From contig NZ_SCVE01000012.1 of assembly GCF_004297105.1 (NCBI RefSeq), positions 620,001 through 684,000 of the forward strand: a DNA stretch of 64,000 bases. Direction: 5' to 3'. How positions within the stretch are numbered: position 1 is the stretch's first letter; each line of letters opens with the position of its first letter. Shown one piece after another: positions 1 through 8,083 of the stretch. Origin of the DNA: Herbiconiux sp. (lineage in GTDB: Bacteria; Actinomycetota; Actinomycetes; Actinomycetales; Microbacteriaceae). The notes under the pieces were generated by a model. It had not been told where the DNA came from and ran no database searches. It saw nothing but the letters and a program-made list of their open reading frames with translations. The position numbers were made by a program, and so were the translations under genes.

Positions 1-6
1 GAGTAA

Positions 7-1737
7 ATGAGACCCACAGCAGGGGTGACCTTCGGTGGCCGGTACGAGCTGTCCAATCGCATCGCGATCGGCGGCATGGGCGAGGTCTGGCAAGCCACAG
101 ACCTCGTGATCGGGCGCACCGTCGCCATCAAGATCCTGAAAGACGAGTACCTCGGCGACCCCGGCTTCCTCGAGCGCTTCCGCGCCGAAGCCCGGCACGC
201 CGCCCTCGTCAACCACGAGGGCATCGCGAACGTCTTCGACTACGGCGAAGAAGAGGGCAGCGCCTACCTCGTGATGGAGCTCGTGCCCGGCGAGGCGCTC
301 TCCACGATCCTCGAGCGCGAGCACGTTCTCTCCACCGACCGCGTGCTCGACATCGTGGCCCAGACCGCCCTGGCCCTGCAGGCCGCGCACGCCGCCGGTC
401 TCGTGCACCGCGACATCAAGCCGGGCAACCTGCTGATCACTCCGGATGGCCGGGTGAAGATCACCGACTTCGGCATCGCCCGTATCGCCGACCAGGTGCC
501 CCTCACGGCCACGGGTCAGGTCATGGGCACCGTGCAGTACCTGTCGCCCGAGCAGGCCAGCGGCCAGGCCGCCTCGCCCACCACCGACATCTACTCGCTC
601 GGAATCGTGGCCTACGAGTGCCTCGCCGGCAAGCGCCCCTTCACGGGCGAGTCGCAGGTGGCCATCGCCATGGCTCAGATCAACGAGACCCCGCCCGACC
701 TCCCCACCACGGTGGCGGAGCCGGTGCGCAACCTCGTGCTGTCGTGCATCGCGAAGAAGCCCGAAGACCGCCCGTCGTCGACCGCCAACCTCGCGCGTGC
801 CGCGATGGCGCTCCGCCGCGGCGACATCGCCTCCGCCGCGGCCGCGGTTCCCGCCGTTCTCGGCAGTGAGGGCCTCCCGCCCACCATGGCCACCACGGTC
901 ATGCAGTCGGGCGCCCCCACCCAGGCCACCACCGTTCTGAGCGCCGCCGGCGGCGCTGCGGCGAGCCAGGCGGCAGCGGATGCTGCGGTCGCCACCGAGG
1001 AGCCGCCGAAGAAGCGCAGTCCCTGGACGTGGCCGCTCATCGTGCTCATCATCATCCTGGGCCTCGTGCTCGTGGGCACCATCGTCGCCCTCGTGGTTCA
1101 GGGCAGCAACAACGACGCGCCCGTCACCCCGGCCACCACGTCGAGCACTCCCACGCCGACGCGCACGCCCACCACGACCCCGACGCCCACACCCACCACG
1201 GTCGCGGTGACGGAGGCCGAGCTGAAGGGCAAGACGTTCGACGAGGCGTCGGGCATCCTGCAGACCATGGGTCTCGGGGCCGAGCGCGTCTCCGGCAATG
1301 CGGCGCCCTCGGCCGACCAGGTGGACGTCGTCTATCAGGCCAGCCCGGTCGGCAACGTGCAGCCCGGCACCACCATCAAGCTCACGGTCTACACCGACGT
1401 GATCGTTCCGACGGCCCCGAGTGCGGCTCCCACGGTGTCGTCCGGCGCCACGGGCAACGTCGTTCCGGCCGGCGGCACCTTCGTGGTGAACTGGACGTCG
1501 TACAGCTGCCCCTCGGGCACCACGCTGAGCGGCTACACGGTCACCGCCACGAACGCCACGCTGCAGGGCGAGCCGGGCACGAACGCCCAGGCCACCTTCG
1601 TGGCCACGGGTGCGGCCACCTCCACCATCGAGGTGAAGTACTCGGTCACCTGCTCCGGCTCGGCTTCCGGCCAGTCCCCGGCGCTCACCCTCACCATCGG
1701 CCCGGCCGTCACCCCCACGCCGGTGCCCACCCCGTAG
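7..1737 (+). CDS. pknA: Serine/threonine protein kinase with one PASTA-like domain (PknA-type)
   Basis: Membrane-anchored Hanks-type kinase of the cell-wall/division cluster. The kinase domain spans about residues 12-270: glycine loop IGGMGEV, catalytic Lys42 (VAIKIL), HRD at 134-136 and DFG at 154-156. A basic stretch (PPKKR) leads into one membrane helix (about 342-366), then a Thr/Pro-rich linker, a PASTA-like unit (about 398-463) and an extra C-terminal beta-type domain (about 464-576) I cannot name. The ATG directly follows a TAA at bases 4-6, probably the end of the upstream gene (in actinobacteria usually a penicillin-binding protein; not visible here). pknB follows after 81 bases. By family it phosphorylates division and envelope proteins; actual substrates are unknown. 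Confidence 0.93.
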   Translation: MRPTAGVTFGGRYELSNRIAIGGMGEVWQATDLVIGRTVAIKILKDEYLGDPGFLERFRAEARHAALVNHEGIANVFDYGEEEGSAYLVMELVPGEALSTILEREHVLSTDRVLDIVAQTALALQAAHAAGLVHRDIKPGNLLITPDGRVKITDFGIARIADQVPLTATGQVMGTVQYLSPEQASGQAASPTTDIYSLGIVAYECLAGKRPFTGESQVAIAMAQINETPPDLPTTVAEPVRNLVLSCIAKKPEDRPSSTANLARAAMALRRGDIASAAAAVPAVLGSEGLPPTMATTVMQSGAPTQATTVLSAAGGAAASQAAADAAVATEEPPKKRSPWTWPLIVLIIILGLVLVGTIVALVVQGSNNDAPVTPATTSSTPTPTRTPTTTPTPTPTTVAVTEAELKGKTFDEASGILQTMGLGAERVSGNAAPSADQVDVVYQASPVGNVQPGTTIKLTVYTDVIVPTAPSAAPTVSSGATGNVVPAGGTFVVNWTSYSCPSGTTLSGYTVTATNATLQGEPGTNAQATFVATGAATSTIEVKYSVTCSGSASGQSPALTLTIGPAVTPTPVPTP

Positions 1738-1818
1738 ACCCCGTATCGACCTGATAGCGATTCCACCGAACCACCCGAGCCACCCGATGCTCACACCGAC
1801 GATCCAGGAGCACCAGAC

Positions 1819-3519
1819 GTGACCGACGACAACCGACTTCTCGCCGGGCGATACCGCCTGGGCGAATTGATCGGGCGCGGCGGCATGTCCAACGTGTACT
1901 CCGGTCGCGACGAACGCCTCGGCCGCCAGGTGGCGATCAAGCTGCTCAAGTCGTCGCTCGCGGGCGACCCGGTCTTCCGCACGCGATTCCGGCAGGAGGC
2001 CCAGGCCGCGTCGCGGATGGCGCATCCCACCATCGTTCGGGTCTTCGATGCCGGCGAGGAACGGGTGGCGGAGGCCGGCGGCTTCGAGGGCATCGTGCCG
2101 TTCATCGTCATGGAGTTCGTCGAGGGCAGGCTGCTCAAAGACGTCATCAAGGAGGGTGCGCTCGACTCGGCCGAGGCCATCCGCATCACCGAGGGCATCC
2201 TCACCGCACTGGAGTACTCGCACCGGGCCGGCGTGGTCCACCGCGACATCAAACCCGGCAACGTGATGATCACGCACGGCGGTCAGGTGAAGGTCATGGA
2301 CTTCGGGATCGCTCGCGCGATCTCCGACTCGTCCGCCACGGTGGCACAGACCACTGCCATCCTCGGCACCGCGCAGTACTTCTCGCCCGAACAGGCTCGC
2401 GGCGAGTCCGTCGACGCCCGCACCGACCTGTACTCCACCGGCGTCGTGCTGTTCGAGATGCTCACCGGTGAACCGCCGTTCAAGGGCGAGACCCCGGTGG
2501 CTGTGGCCTACCAGCACGTCAGCGAGATGCCCGTCGCCCCGTCGAGCATCAACATGCTGGTGTCGCCCGCCATCGACCAGGTCGTGCTGCACGCTCTCGC
2601 CAAAGACCGGTTCGCCCGGTTCCAGAGCGCCGTGGAGTTCCGCACCGACCTCGAGATCGCGGGTTCGGGCAAGATCCCCTCGAAGCGCGTCCCTGCCGAT
2701 GACTTCCAGTCGTCGCTGTTCGGCGCCCCCCCGAGCCTCGGCCAGGGCGTCGACTCTCCGCTCACGCAGCTCGCCGGCGACGACGAGTACGCCGTGCGCA
2801 CCCAATCCCGGCCACCGGTGGTGTGGATCTGGGCGGGCATCGCCTCGGTCGCCGTCATCCTCGTGGCCATCGTGTTCTGGGTGCTCACCCTGCAGCCGAG
2901 CGACCAGCTGCCCTCGAGTTCGCGCGAGATCCCCACGGTCACCGGCCAGACCTTCGATGCGGCCGATGCCACGCTGAGGCAGCTCGACCTCGTCACCGCG
3001 CGCTTCGACGTCTACAGCGACACCGTGCCAGAAGGTCAGGTGGTCGACACCGCGCCTCCCTCGGGCACCATCGTGAGCCCGGGCACCGTCATCAACGTCA
3101 ACGTCTCGAAGGGGCGCCAGGCGGTCGCCGTGCCGAACCTCACCGGTCAGACCACCGCCGCCGCATCCGCCGCCATCACGGCGGCCAAGTTCGTGGTGGG
3201 CCAGACCATCAAAGAGAACTCTCCCGACATCGCGGCCGACGTGGTCATCCGTTCCGACCCGGCTTCGGGTTCACAGGGGTACGCCGGCGACACCATCAAC
3301 CTGGTGGTGTCGAGCGGGATGGTGACGGTTCCGGATGTCGCGGGTCAGCCCATCGACGTCGCCACGTCGACTCTCACCGGCGCCCTCCTCCAGGTCACCG
3401 TCGAGCAGGATCCTGGCTGCAAGACCGTGGTCTCGAACCCGGTGTCGAGCCAGTCGATCGCTGCCGGTGACGCCCCGCAGCAATCGGCCATCACGATCCG
3501 GTACTGCACCGGCCCTTGA
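1819..3519 (+). CDS. pknB: Serine/threonine protein kinase with three PASTA domains (PknB)
   Basis: Receptor-like kinase that in actinobacteria senses muropeptide/lipid II through extracellular PASTA repeats. Kinase domain residues 10-280 with GRGGMSNV loop, Lys41, HRD 141-143 and DFG 161-163; a single membrane helix at about 335-357; three PASTA units at about 368-432, 434-500 and 501-563, the last with a Cys pair (Cys534 and Cys562) that could form a disulfide. The GTG start is preceded by an AGGAG sequence near 1807. It closes the rightward pknA-pknB pair and converges on the trpG-like gene. Kinase function is secure from motifs; ligand and targets are inferred from the family. Confidence 0.95.
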   Translation: MTDDNRLLAGRYRLGELIGRGGMSNVYSGRDERLGRQVAIKLLKSSLAGDPVFRTRFRQEAQAASRMAHPTIVRVFDAGEERVAEAGGFEGIVPFIVMEFVEGRLLKDVIKEGALDSAEAIRITEGILTALEYSHRAGVVHRDIKPGNVMITHGGQVKVMDFGIARAISDSSATVAQTTAILGTAQYFSPEQARGESVDARTDLYSTGVVLFEMLTGEPPFKGETPVAVAYQHVSEMPVAPSSINMLVSPAIDQVVLHALAKDRFARFQSAVEFRTDLEIAGSGKIPSKRVPADDFQSSLFGAPPSLGQGVDSPLTQLAGDDEYAVRTQSRPPVVWIWAGIASVAVILVAIVFWVLTLQPSDQLPSSSREIPTVTGQTFDAADATLRQLDLVTARFDVYSDTVPEGQVVDTAPPSGTIVSPGTVINVNVSKGRQAVAVPNLTGQTTAAASAAITAAKFVVGQTIKENSPDIAADVVIRSDPASGSQGYAGDTINLVVSSGMVTVPDVAGQPIDVATSTLTGALLQVTVEQDPGCKTVVSNPVSSQSIAAGDAPQQSAITIRYCTGP

Positions 3520-3547
3520 TCCACGCGCGGTCTCGAGCACAGGGCTT

Positions 3548-3571
3548 CGGGCGGGTCGGTCAGACCGCCCG
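3548..3571. terminator. Possible bidirectional hairpin between convergent pknB and trpG
   Basis: CGGGCGG at 3548-3554 pairs with CCGCCCG at 3565-3571, with one bulged G and a further TC/GA pair around a five-base loop. It covers the last codons of the trpG-like gene and sits between convergent stops. There is no T-run, so terminator function is uncertain. Confidence 0.35.
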
Positions 3572-4198
3572 CAGCAAAGGGTTGAGCGTTGCCGCCTTCT
3601 CCGGTGCATCTTCCAGACCCGCGGTGGCGAGCCAGTTGCCGAGCATCCGGTAGCCACCCTCGGTGAGGACGGACTCGGGGTGGAACTGCACGCCGTAAAC
3701 GGGCGCTGTGACGTGCCGCAGCCCCATGATCACGCCGCCGTCGGTGCGCGAGGTGACCACGAGCGAATCGGGCACCGTGCCGTCGACCACCGCGAGCGAG
3801 TGGTAGCGGGTAGCCGTGAAGCCATCAGGAACACCATCGTAGAAGGGGCTGTCGTCGTGCCGGATGATCGACGTCTTGCCGTGCATCAGCTCTTCAGCGT
3901 TCGTGACCGTGGCACCCAGCGCCTCGGCGATGGCCTGATGGCCGAGGCACACACCGAGCAGGGGTGTGGAGGTTTCGAGCGCGGCGAACACCACGGGAAT
4001 GGAGACACCGGCATCGGCGGGCTTGCCCGGGCCGGGGGAGAGCAGCACCGCGTCGTAGTCGGCGATCACCGCGGCCGCGTCGGATGCCTCGAACGAGTCG
4101 TTGCGCACCACATCCGTCTCGGCGCCCAGCTGCTGCAGGTAGCCGTTCAGTGTGTAGACGAAGGAGTCGTAGTTATCGACGACCAGAACGCGTGTCAT
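3560..4198 (-). CDS. trpG: Anthranilate/aminodeoxychorismate synthase glutamine amidotransferase subunit
   Basis: Class I glutamine amidotransferase, 212 residues, that releases ammonia from glutamine for a chorismate-using partner. The catalytic triad is visible: Cys84 in GVCLGHQ, and His173 and Glu175 in FHPES; the oxyanion region LLSPGPGKP lies near residue 52. Sequence alone does not separate TrpG from PabA; in actinobacteria this solitary copy beside pknB is often dual-purpose. No chorismate-binding partner is encoded nearby. Its ATG overlaps the TGA of the 53-residue membrane protein gene upstream (ATGA junction), so the two are translationally coupled in a leftward operon that begins with the sortase. 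Confidence 0.9.
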   Translation of the reverse strand: MTRVLVVDNYDSFVYTLNGYLQQLGAETDVVRNDSFEASDAAAVIADYDAVLLSPGPGKPADAGVSIPVVFAALETSTPLLGVCLGHQAIAEALGATVTNAEELMHGKTSIIRHDDSPFYDGVPDGFTATRYHSLAVVDGTVPDSLVVTSRTDGGVIMGLRHVTAPVYGVQFHPESVLTEGGYRMLGNWLATAGLEDAPEKAATLNPLLRAV

Positions 4199-4356
4199 TG
4201 GTCAACCGTGACATCCCGCACCGGAGCGGTCAAATCGTCGATCCACGGGAACACCCAGAAGGCCAGCGCGTAGAGCACCGCGGCGAGCAGAACCAGCAGG
4301 ATGAGGATGCGCACCCACACCGGGCCGGGGAGGATGTGCCAGAGAGCTGCGTACAT
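4195..4356 (-). CDS. Small single-pass membrane protein (53 aa) between sortase and trpG
   Basis: A 53-codon frame starting MYAALWHILPG and ending DVTVDQ. Residues about 12-37 form a strongly hydrophobic helix (VRILILLVLLAAVLYALAF), followed by WVFPWIDD and a short polar tail. The ATG lies 4 bases past the sortase stop and the TGA overlaps the trpG ATG by two bases, so it is packed inside a three-gene operon and very likely translated. I do not recognise a named family. Position suggests an envelope protein, perhaps an accessory of the sortase; that is inference. Confidence 0.75.
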   Translation of the reverse strand: MYAALWHILPGPVWVRILILLVLLAAVLYALAFWVFPWIDDLTAPVRDVTVDQ

Positions 4357-4359
4357 GGT

Positions 4360-5175
4360 CTAGGCCCCCGTGAGTCCGGCGATCGCGGCCGGCGGGCCGG
4401 CGGATCGCGGTGTCCAGTCGGTGAGCACGCCATAGGCGATGACGCGCTCCGACGCGATGTAGAGCGGATTGCAGCTGGTGAGCGTGATCAGCCGGTCGAC
4501 CGGGCTGGCGCCAGGATTCTGCGGAACCGGGTCGATCACGCCGACACCGTACGGCGTGACATACTCGCTGCTCCGGTAGGTGTAGGTGTACCAGCCATCT
4601 TGCGTCTCGACGTAGATCTGGTCGCCCACCTGGAGCTCGTTGATCTTGAGGAAGGGGCTGCCCCAGCCGTCGCGGTGCGCGGCGATGGCGAAGTTGCCTA
4701 CCTGGCCGGGCATCTGCGTGGTGGAGTAATGGCCCGCACCACCGTTGTTGAGCACCGAGCGGGGATCGACACCCTCGGCGATGGTCTTCTTGAAGTCGGA
4801 CCCGAACCGCGGAACGTACAGGATCGCGAACTCCTGGGCATTGCCCGGTGTGGCGAGCGTCGGCGGTTCACCGTACTGGAACGTGCTCGGCGCCACAGGC
4901 TCCGCACTGGGCTGCGTCGCCGTGGGAGTGGGGGCCGCCGTCTGCGTGGCCCAGTTCTGAGCGAGCGAGTCGGCATCCGATGCTTGCTGGTTGCTGAGCA
5001 TGATGCCGTTGAGCGAGAACTGCCAGCCGAGAAAGAGGAGCACGAGCACACCCGCGGTGATGAGCAGCTCGCCGAACACCCCGACCACGCGCGAGACCAT
5101 GCCCCGCTTCTTCTGGCGCGGCCGCATTCGCGCCGGCTCGATGTCGGCGGGCGCCGAGTCCCCTTGCTCGCTCAT
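4360..5175 (-). CDS. srtE: Class E sortase
   Basis: Transpeptidase that in high-GC actinobacteria anchors secreted proteins to the wall. The chosen ATG gives 271 residues beginning MSEQGDSAP; an open frame runs further upstream but would cross the crgA promoter. Residues about 30-51 form the N-terminal membrane anchor, followed by a Thr/Pro/Ala linker. The catalytic residues are His167 (AAHRDG), Cys235 in TLTSCNP and Arg244; TLTxCxP is typical of class E. It is transcribed divergently from crgA and heads the operon with the 53-residue membrane protein and trpG. Target proteins with an LAxTG-like motif are not encoded in the window. Confidence 0.92.
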   Translation of the reverse strand: MSEQGDSAPADIEPARMRPRQKKRGMVSRVVGVFGELLITAGVLVLLFLGWQFSLNGIMLSNQQASDADSLAQNWATQTAAPTPTATQPSAEPVAPSTFQYGEPPTLATPGNAQEFAILYVPRFGSDFKKTIAEGVDPRSVLNNGGAGHYSTTQMPGQVGNFAIAAHRDGWGSPFLKINELQVGDQIYVETQDGWYTYTYRSSEYVTPYGVGVIDPVPQNPGASPVDRLITLTSCNPLYIASERVIAYGVLTDWTPRSAGPPAAIAGLTGA

Positions 5176-5278
5176 GGACCCAATCCTAAGTTGCGCAAGC
5201 TGGAGACCTGCCCCGAACGCAGCAGCCTGTGGAGAACCGGTGGAGAACCGTGAGGAAAACCCCGTTAGAATCATCGGC

Positions 5279-5548
5279 ATGGCCCGAGACAAAGCATCCA
5301 CGAATGACGTCGCCCGCCGTACCCGCGATGTCCAGCGTTCCTCGAACGACGACGCTTCCGCGAACACCCCCAACCCGGTGTGGTTCAAGCCGGTGATGTT
5401 CGGCTTCATGATCGTGGGTCTGCTCTGGATCATTGTGTTCTACGTGAGCCAGGGGCTGTTTCCCATCCCCGACCTCGGCAGCTGGAACATCCTCATCGGC
5501 TTCGGAATCGCCTTCATCGGCTTCATCATGACCACTCGCTGGCGCTGA
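5279..5548 (+). CDS. crgA: Cell division protein CrgA
   Basis: Small divisome protein, 89 residues, that in Streptomyces and Mycobacterium modulates septum formation and recruits division proteins. The sequence has a charged cytoplasmic N-terminus, then PNPVWFKPVMFG, two membrane helices (about 38-57 and 67-84) separated by a short PIPDLGSWN loop, and ends TTRWR, all characteristic of the family. The ATG at 5279 gives the conserved length; a longer frame upstream overlaps the divergent sortase gene and is rejected. Twin copies of TGGAGAACCG sit 20-50 bases upstream. The gene converges on the rhomboid gene across the DnaA-box cluster. Confidence 0.93.
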   Translation: MARDKASTNDVARRTRDVQRSSNDDASANTPNPVWFKPVMFGFMIVGLLWIIVFYVSQGLFPIPDLGSWNILIGFGIAFIGFIMTTRWR

Positions 5549-5569
5549 TCCACACCCCACTCACGGGCC

Positions 5570-5589
5570 TAATTACATCGATGTAATTA
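5570..5589. repeat. Perfect 20-bp AT-rich palindrome
   Basis: TAATTACATCGATGTAATTA reads identically on both strands. It begins 22 bases after the crgA stop and its right end overlaps the first of three DnaA boxes. It has no loop, so it resembles a dimeric protein binding site more than a terminator. Confidence 0.85.
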
Positions 5590-5635
5590 TCCACAGTGTG
5601 TAAAGTCCTGTGGATAAGTCCACAGCTGTGGATAA
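5587..5635. other. Cluster of three perfect DnaA boxes outside oriC
   Basis: Exact TTATCCACA at 5587-5595 on the plus strand and exact TGTGGATAA (the same box on the minus strand) at 5609-5617 and 5627-5635. All three lie between the 3' ends of two convergent genes, so they are unlikely to control a promoter. DnaA binding is the established meaning of this 9-mer; a titration or origin-accessory role is inference. Confidence 0.75.
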
Positions 5636-5647
5636 CGTTGTGGAATC

Positions 5648-6496
5648 TCAGGTGAGAGCGGGCAGGGCGCTCAAGGCCCCGAGTACCACGACCACCACGG
5701 CGAGCAGGGCGATCTGCAGGTTCCGCTGCCGAATGGCTCGTGTGCGCACGTAGATCAACGCCACCACGGCACCGGCGACGATTCCACCCACGTGCGCCTG
5801 CCAGGAGATGCCGGGTACGAAGAATCCATAGGCCAGGTTGATGGCCACAAGGATCAGCAGCTGCACGCTGCTGCCGCCCAGGTGACGATTGATGATGAAG
5901 TACGCGCCCATGAGCCCGAAGATGGCCCCGGATGCGCCGACCACGGCGGAGAGCGGACTCGCCAGCAGCACCACCGCCACCGAGCCGCCGAATCCCGAGA
6001 TCAGGAAGAGCGCGAGATAGCGCCAGCGTCCGAGCAGTCGTTCGAGACCGCTGCCGAAGATGAACAGCGTGTACATGTTCAGCAGCAGATGCAGGATCCC
6101 GCCGTGCGTGAACACAGCCGTGAGCATCCGCCACGGTTCGAACGGCGCCCCGTACCCCGGCATGACGTACACCGGGGCGAACTGGAGCGCGGCCGTGACG
6201 CCGAGTCCCGGTATCGACTGCAGGATGTACACCACCACGCAGATGGCGATCAGGATGTACGTCATCACCGGCGCATCCGAACCGGTCAGGTTGCGCAGGA
6301 ACGCCGGGCGCCCGCGGTTCACCCGCGGCGCCGAGGCGCGGTCACGCCGTGCGCACTCCACGCAGTGCACGCCCACCGCGGCCTGCACCTGGCAGTCGGG
6401 GCAGATCGTGCGCCCACACCGCTGGCACAGCACGAAGCTCTGCCGCCCGGGATGCCGGTAACAGTAGTTGTCCGGCGAATCCGGTGCGGTGGTCAT
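5648..6496 (-). CDS. Rhomboid family intramembrane serine protease with N-terminal zinc-binding domain
   Basis: Integral membrane protease of 282 residues. Residues 12-50 carry His15 and Cys pairs (LCQRCG, ICPDC, HCVECA) of a zinc-finger/B-box-like cap. The rhomboid core follows with about six or seven helices; catalytic Ser189 in GASGAIFG and His235 in AHVGG are present, as are the HGGILHLLLNM loop residues (His131, His136, Asn140). It ends with an additional hydrophobic helix. It is leftward, 41 bases downstream of the cyclophilin gene. Substrates are unknown; the Zn cap is common in actinobacterial rhomboids. Confidence 0.92.
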   Translation of the reverse strand: MTTAPDSPDNYCYRHPGRQSFVLCQRCGRTICPDCQVQAAVGVHCVECARRDRASAPRVNRGRPAFLRNLTGSDAPVMTYILIAICVVVYILQSIPGLGVTAALQFAPVYVMPGYGAPFEPWRMLTAVFTHGGILHLLLNMYTLFIFGSGLERLLGRWRYLALFLISGFGGSVAVVLLASPLSAVVGASGAIFGLMGAYFIINRHLGGSSVQLLILVAINLAYGFFVPGISWQAHVGGIVAGAVVALIYVRTRAIRQRNLQIALLAVVVVVLGALSALPALT

Positions 6497-6537
6497 CGGT
6501 GCAGGTCAGCGGCAGCGCGCGGTGGGAGCGTCGGGGC

Positions 6538-7077
6538 TCAGACGGCCTCGACGGTGACGCTCTCGAGAACGACCTCGTCGAGCGGGCGGTCGTAGGCGTC
6601 GGTGGCCACGCCGGCGAGCTTGTCGACGATGCGGCGGGAGGCGTCATCCGCCACCTCGCCGAAGATGGTGTGCTTGCCCTGCAGCCAGGTGGTGGGGCCA
6701 ACGGTGATGAAGAACTGCGAGCCGTTGGTGCCCTTGCCGCCCTGGATGCCGGCGTTCGCCATGGCCAGGATGTAGGGCTCGGTGAAGTTGAGCTCGGGGT
6801 TGATCTCGTCGTCGAACTTGAAGCCGGGGCCGCCCGTGCCGTTGCCGAGCGGGTCGCCACCCTGGATCATGAAGCCGGGGATGATGCGGTGGAACACGAT
6901 GCCGTCGTAGAGCGGTGCGTTCGTGGGCTTGCCGGTCTTCGGGTCGGTCCACTCGATCTCGCCCGAGGCGAGGCCGATGAAGTTCTTGACGGTCTTCGGG
7001 GCGTGGTGACCGTAGAGGTTCACGACGATCGGGCCGTGGTTGGTGGTGAGGGTGGCGACGTGGGTATGTGCGGGCAT
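6538..7077 (-). CDS. ppiA: Cyclophilin-type peptidyl-prolyl cis-trans isomerase
   Basis: Cytosolic proline isomerase of 179 residues that speeds protein folding. The signature FHRIIPGFMIQGGDP (active-site Arg) is at about residues 62-76, NGSQFFIT near 118 and the WLQGKHTIFG ligand-contact Trp near 130. There is no signal peptide. The ATG at 7077 begins MPAHTHVATL, matching close relatives; an upstream in-frame ATG at 7152 would add 25 unlikely residues. It precedes the rhomboid gene on the same strand, an arrangement common near actinobacterial origins. Confidence 0.94.
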   Translation of the reverse strand: MPAHTHVATLTTNHGPIVVNLYGHHAPKTVKNFIGLASGEIEWTDPKTGKPTNAPLYDGIVFHRIIPGFMIQGGDPLGNGTGGPGFKFDDEINPELNFTEPYILAMANAGIQGGKGTNGSQFFITVGPTTWLQGKHTIFGEVADDASRRIVDKLAGVATDAYDRPLDEVVLESVTVEAV

Positions 7078-7220
7078 GATCCTAATTCTGTCACACGACC
7101 CTCCGGCATCCAGCGAGGCCCCAGGGTATGCGGAGTGGATGATCAGCGCCACGAACTACTGAACCAGAGCAGAGCGTGCCAAGATGAGGATGACCGTGCT
7201 CTCGCCGATGGAGGTTTCTT

Positions 7221-7772
7221 ATGAGTCTTTCCCGCAAGCGTCGTAAGGCGCTCAAGCGCCTGAAAGGGACTGCGGAAGACCTGTGGGTCGACCAGCAGGA
7301 TGTGATCGAACGCGCCAACGCGATTCTTCGTGAGGCCGGAAAGCAGGCGAGCTTCCTCACCGATGAGGAGATCAAGCCGCGCGTGAAGAGCGCGGTGGGC
7401 ACCGGTACCGCCGTCGTGAGCCGCAAGGTCGCCGATGTGAAAGTGGCCGGCGAGACCGCCAAGAAGCAGTTCACCAACGATGTGCTCCCGGCCCTCGCCG
7501 GAACCATCGGCTCGGCGGCGGCGGTGCTCCAAGCATCGCGCAACCCCGAGTTCGTGAAGCAGGCCGGCAAGAAGGCCGGCAAGGCGGCGAAGGCCCTCGA
7601 GAAGTCCGCCCCGAAGTCGGCCGGTTCGAAGGTCGGTCTCGTCTTCGCGATCAGCCTCGGAGTCGTGACGGCAGTCGGCCTGGGCTACGCGCTCTGGCAG
7701 ACCTTCCGTGCCGACGACGAGCTGTGGATCGCCGACGAAGACCCGGAGCCCGAGACCAACCCGGAGAGCTGA
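7221..7772 (+). CDS. Uncharacterised membrane-anchored protein, lysine-rich
   Basis: A 183-residue protein of unknown function with a very basic N-terminus (SRKRRKALKRLKG), a helical Lys/Ala-rich middle (QAGKKAGKAAKALEKSAPKSAG) and one membrane helix at about 138-158, then an acidic C-terminus (DDELWIADEDPEPE). A good AUG context (GGAGG at about 7208) precedes it. I recognise no catalytic motif; some databases call such proteins helicase-like by mistake. It is divergent from ppiA and converges on the tRNA-Ala gene across a strong terminator hairpin. The basic middle region could bind nucleic acid, but that is a guess. Confidence 0.8.
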   Translation: MSLSRKRRKALKRLKGTAEDLWVDQQDVIERANAILREAGKQASFLTDEEIKPRVKSAVGTGTAVVSRKVADVKVAGETAKKQFTNDVLPALAGTIGSAAAVLQASRNPEFVKQAGKKAGKAAKALEKSAPKSAGSKVGLVFAISLGVVTAVGLGYALWQTFRADDELWIADEDPEPETNPES

Positions 7773-7786
7773 CAGCCCTCCCACAA

Positions 7787-7824
7787 CGAAAGAAGCCCCG
7801 CGCAGATGCGTGGGGCTTCTTTCG
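7787..7824. terminator. Strong bidirectional hairpin terminator
   Basis: CGAAAGAAGCCCC at 7787-7799 is exactly complementary to GGGGCTTCTTTCG at 7812-7824 around a 12-base loop. It lies between the rightward membrane-protein gene and the leftward tRNA-Ala gene, so it can serve both. Confidence 0.75.
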
Positions 7825-7837
7825 TATTTCAGTGGAG

Positions 7838-7910
7838 TGGAGCCTGGGAGAATCGAACTCCCGACATCCTGCTTGCAAAGCAGGCGCTCTACCAACTGAG
7901 CTAAGGCCCC
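7838..7910 (-). tRNA. tRNA-Ala (anticodon TGC)
   Basis: A 73-base cloverleaf on the minus strand: 5' acceptor GGGGCCT pairs with 3' AGGCTCC, discriminator A. The D-arm is TAGCTCAGTTGGTAGAGC; the anticodon stem-loop CCTGCTTTGCAAGCAGG carries TGC; the T-arm contains GTTCGAT. CCA is not encoded, which agrees with the cca gene at 32.1 kb. Confidence 0.95.
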
Positions 7911-7953
7911 CCATAAGACTCTCGTCTCTGGGAGATTTCTTGTGGATCTCTCG

Positions 7954-8027
7954 TGGGGCTACAAGGACTTGAACCTTGGACCTCTTCGTTATCAGCGAAG
8001 CGCTCTAACCGCCTGAGCTATAGCCCC
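7954..8027 (-). tRNA. tRNA-Ile (anticodon GAT)
   Basis: A 74-base minus-strand cloverleaf with acceptor GGGGCTA pairing to TAGCCCC, discriminator A, D-arm AGCTCAGGCGGTTAGAGC, anticodon loop CTGATAA carrying GAT, and T-arm GTTCAAGTC. CCA is not encoded. It lies 43 bases upstream of the tRNA-Ala gene and the two are probably one transcript following the gyrase/DUF3566 genes, the usual actinobacterial order. Confidence 0.95.
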
Positions 8028-8083
8028 GTTTTTTGACCAGAGTAGAGACTACCTTACGTCTGGCCTGTTCCCGAAATCGGCCG

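Noticed and set aside
3335..4273. A 312-codon plus-strand frame opposite the trpG-like gene
   Set aside because: It is the shadow of trpG, which has an intact catalytic triad.
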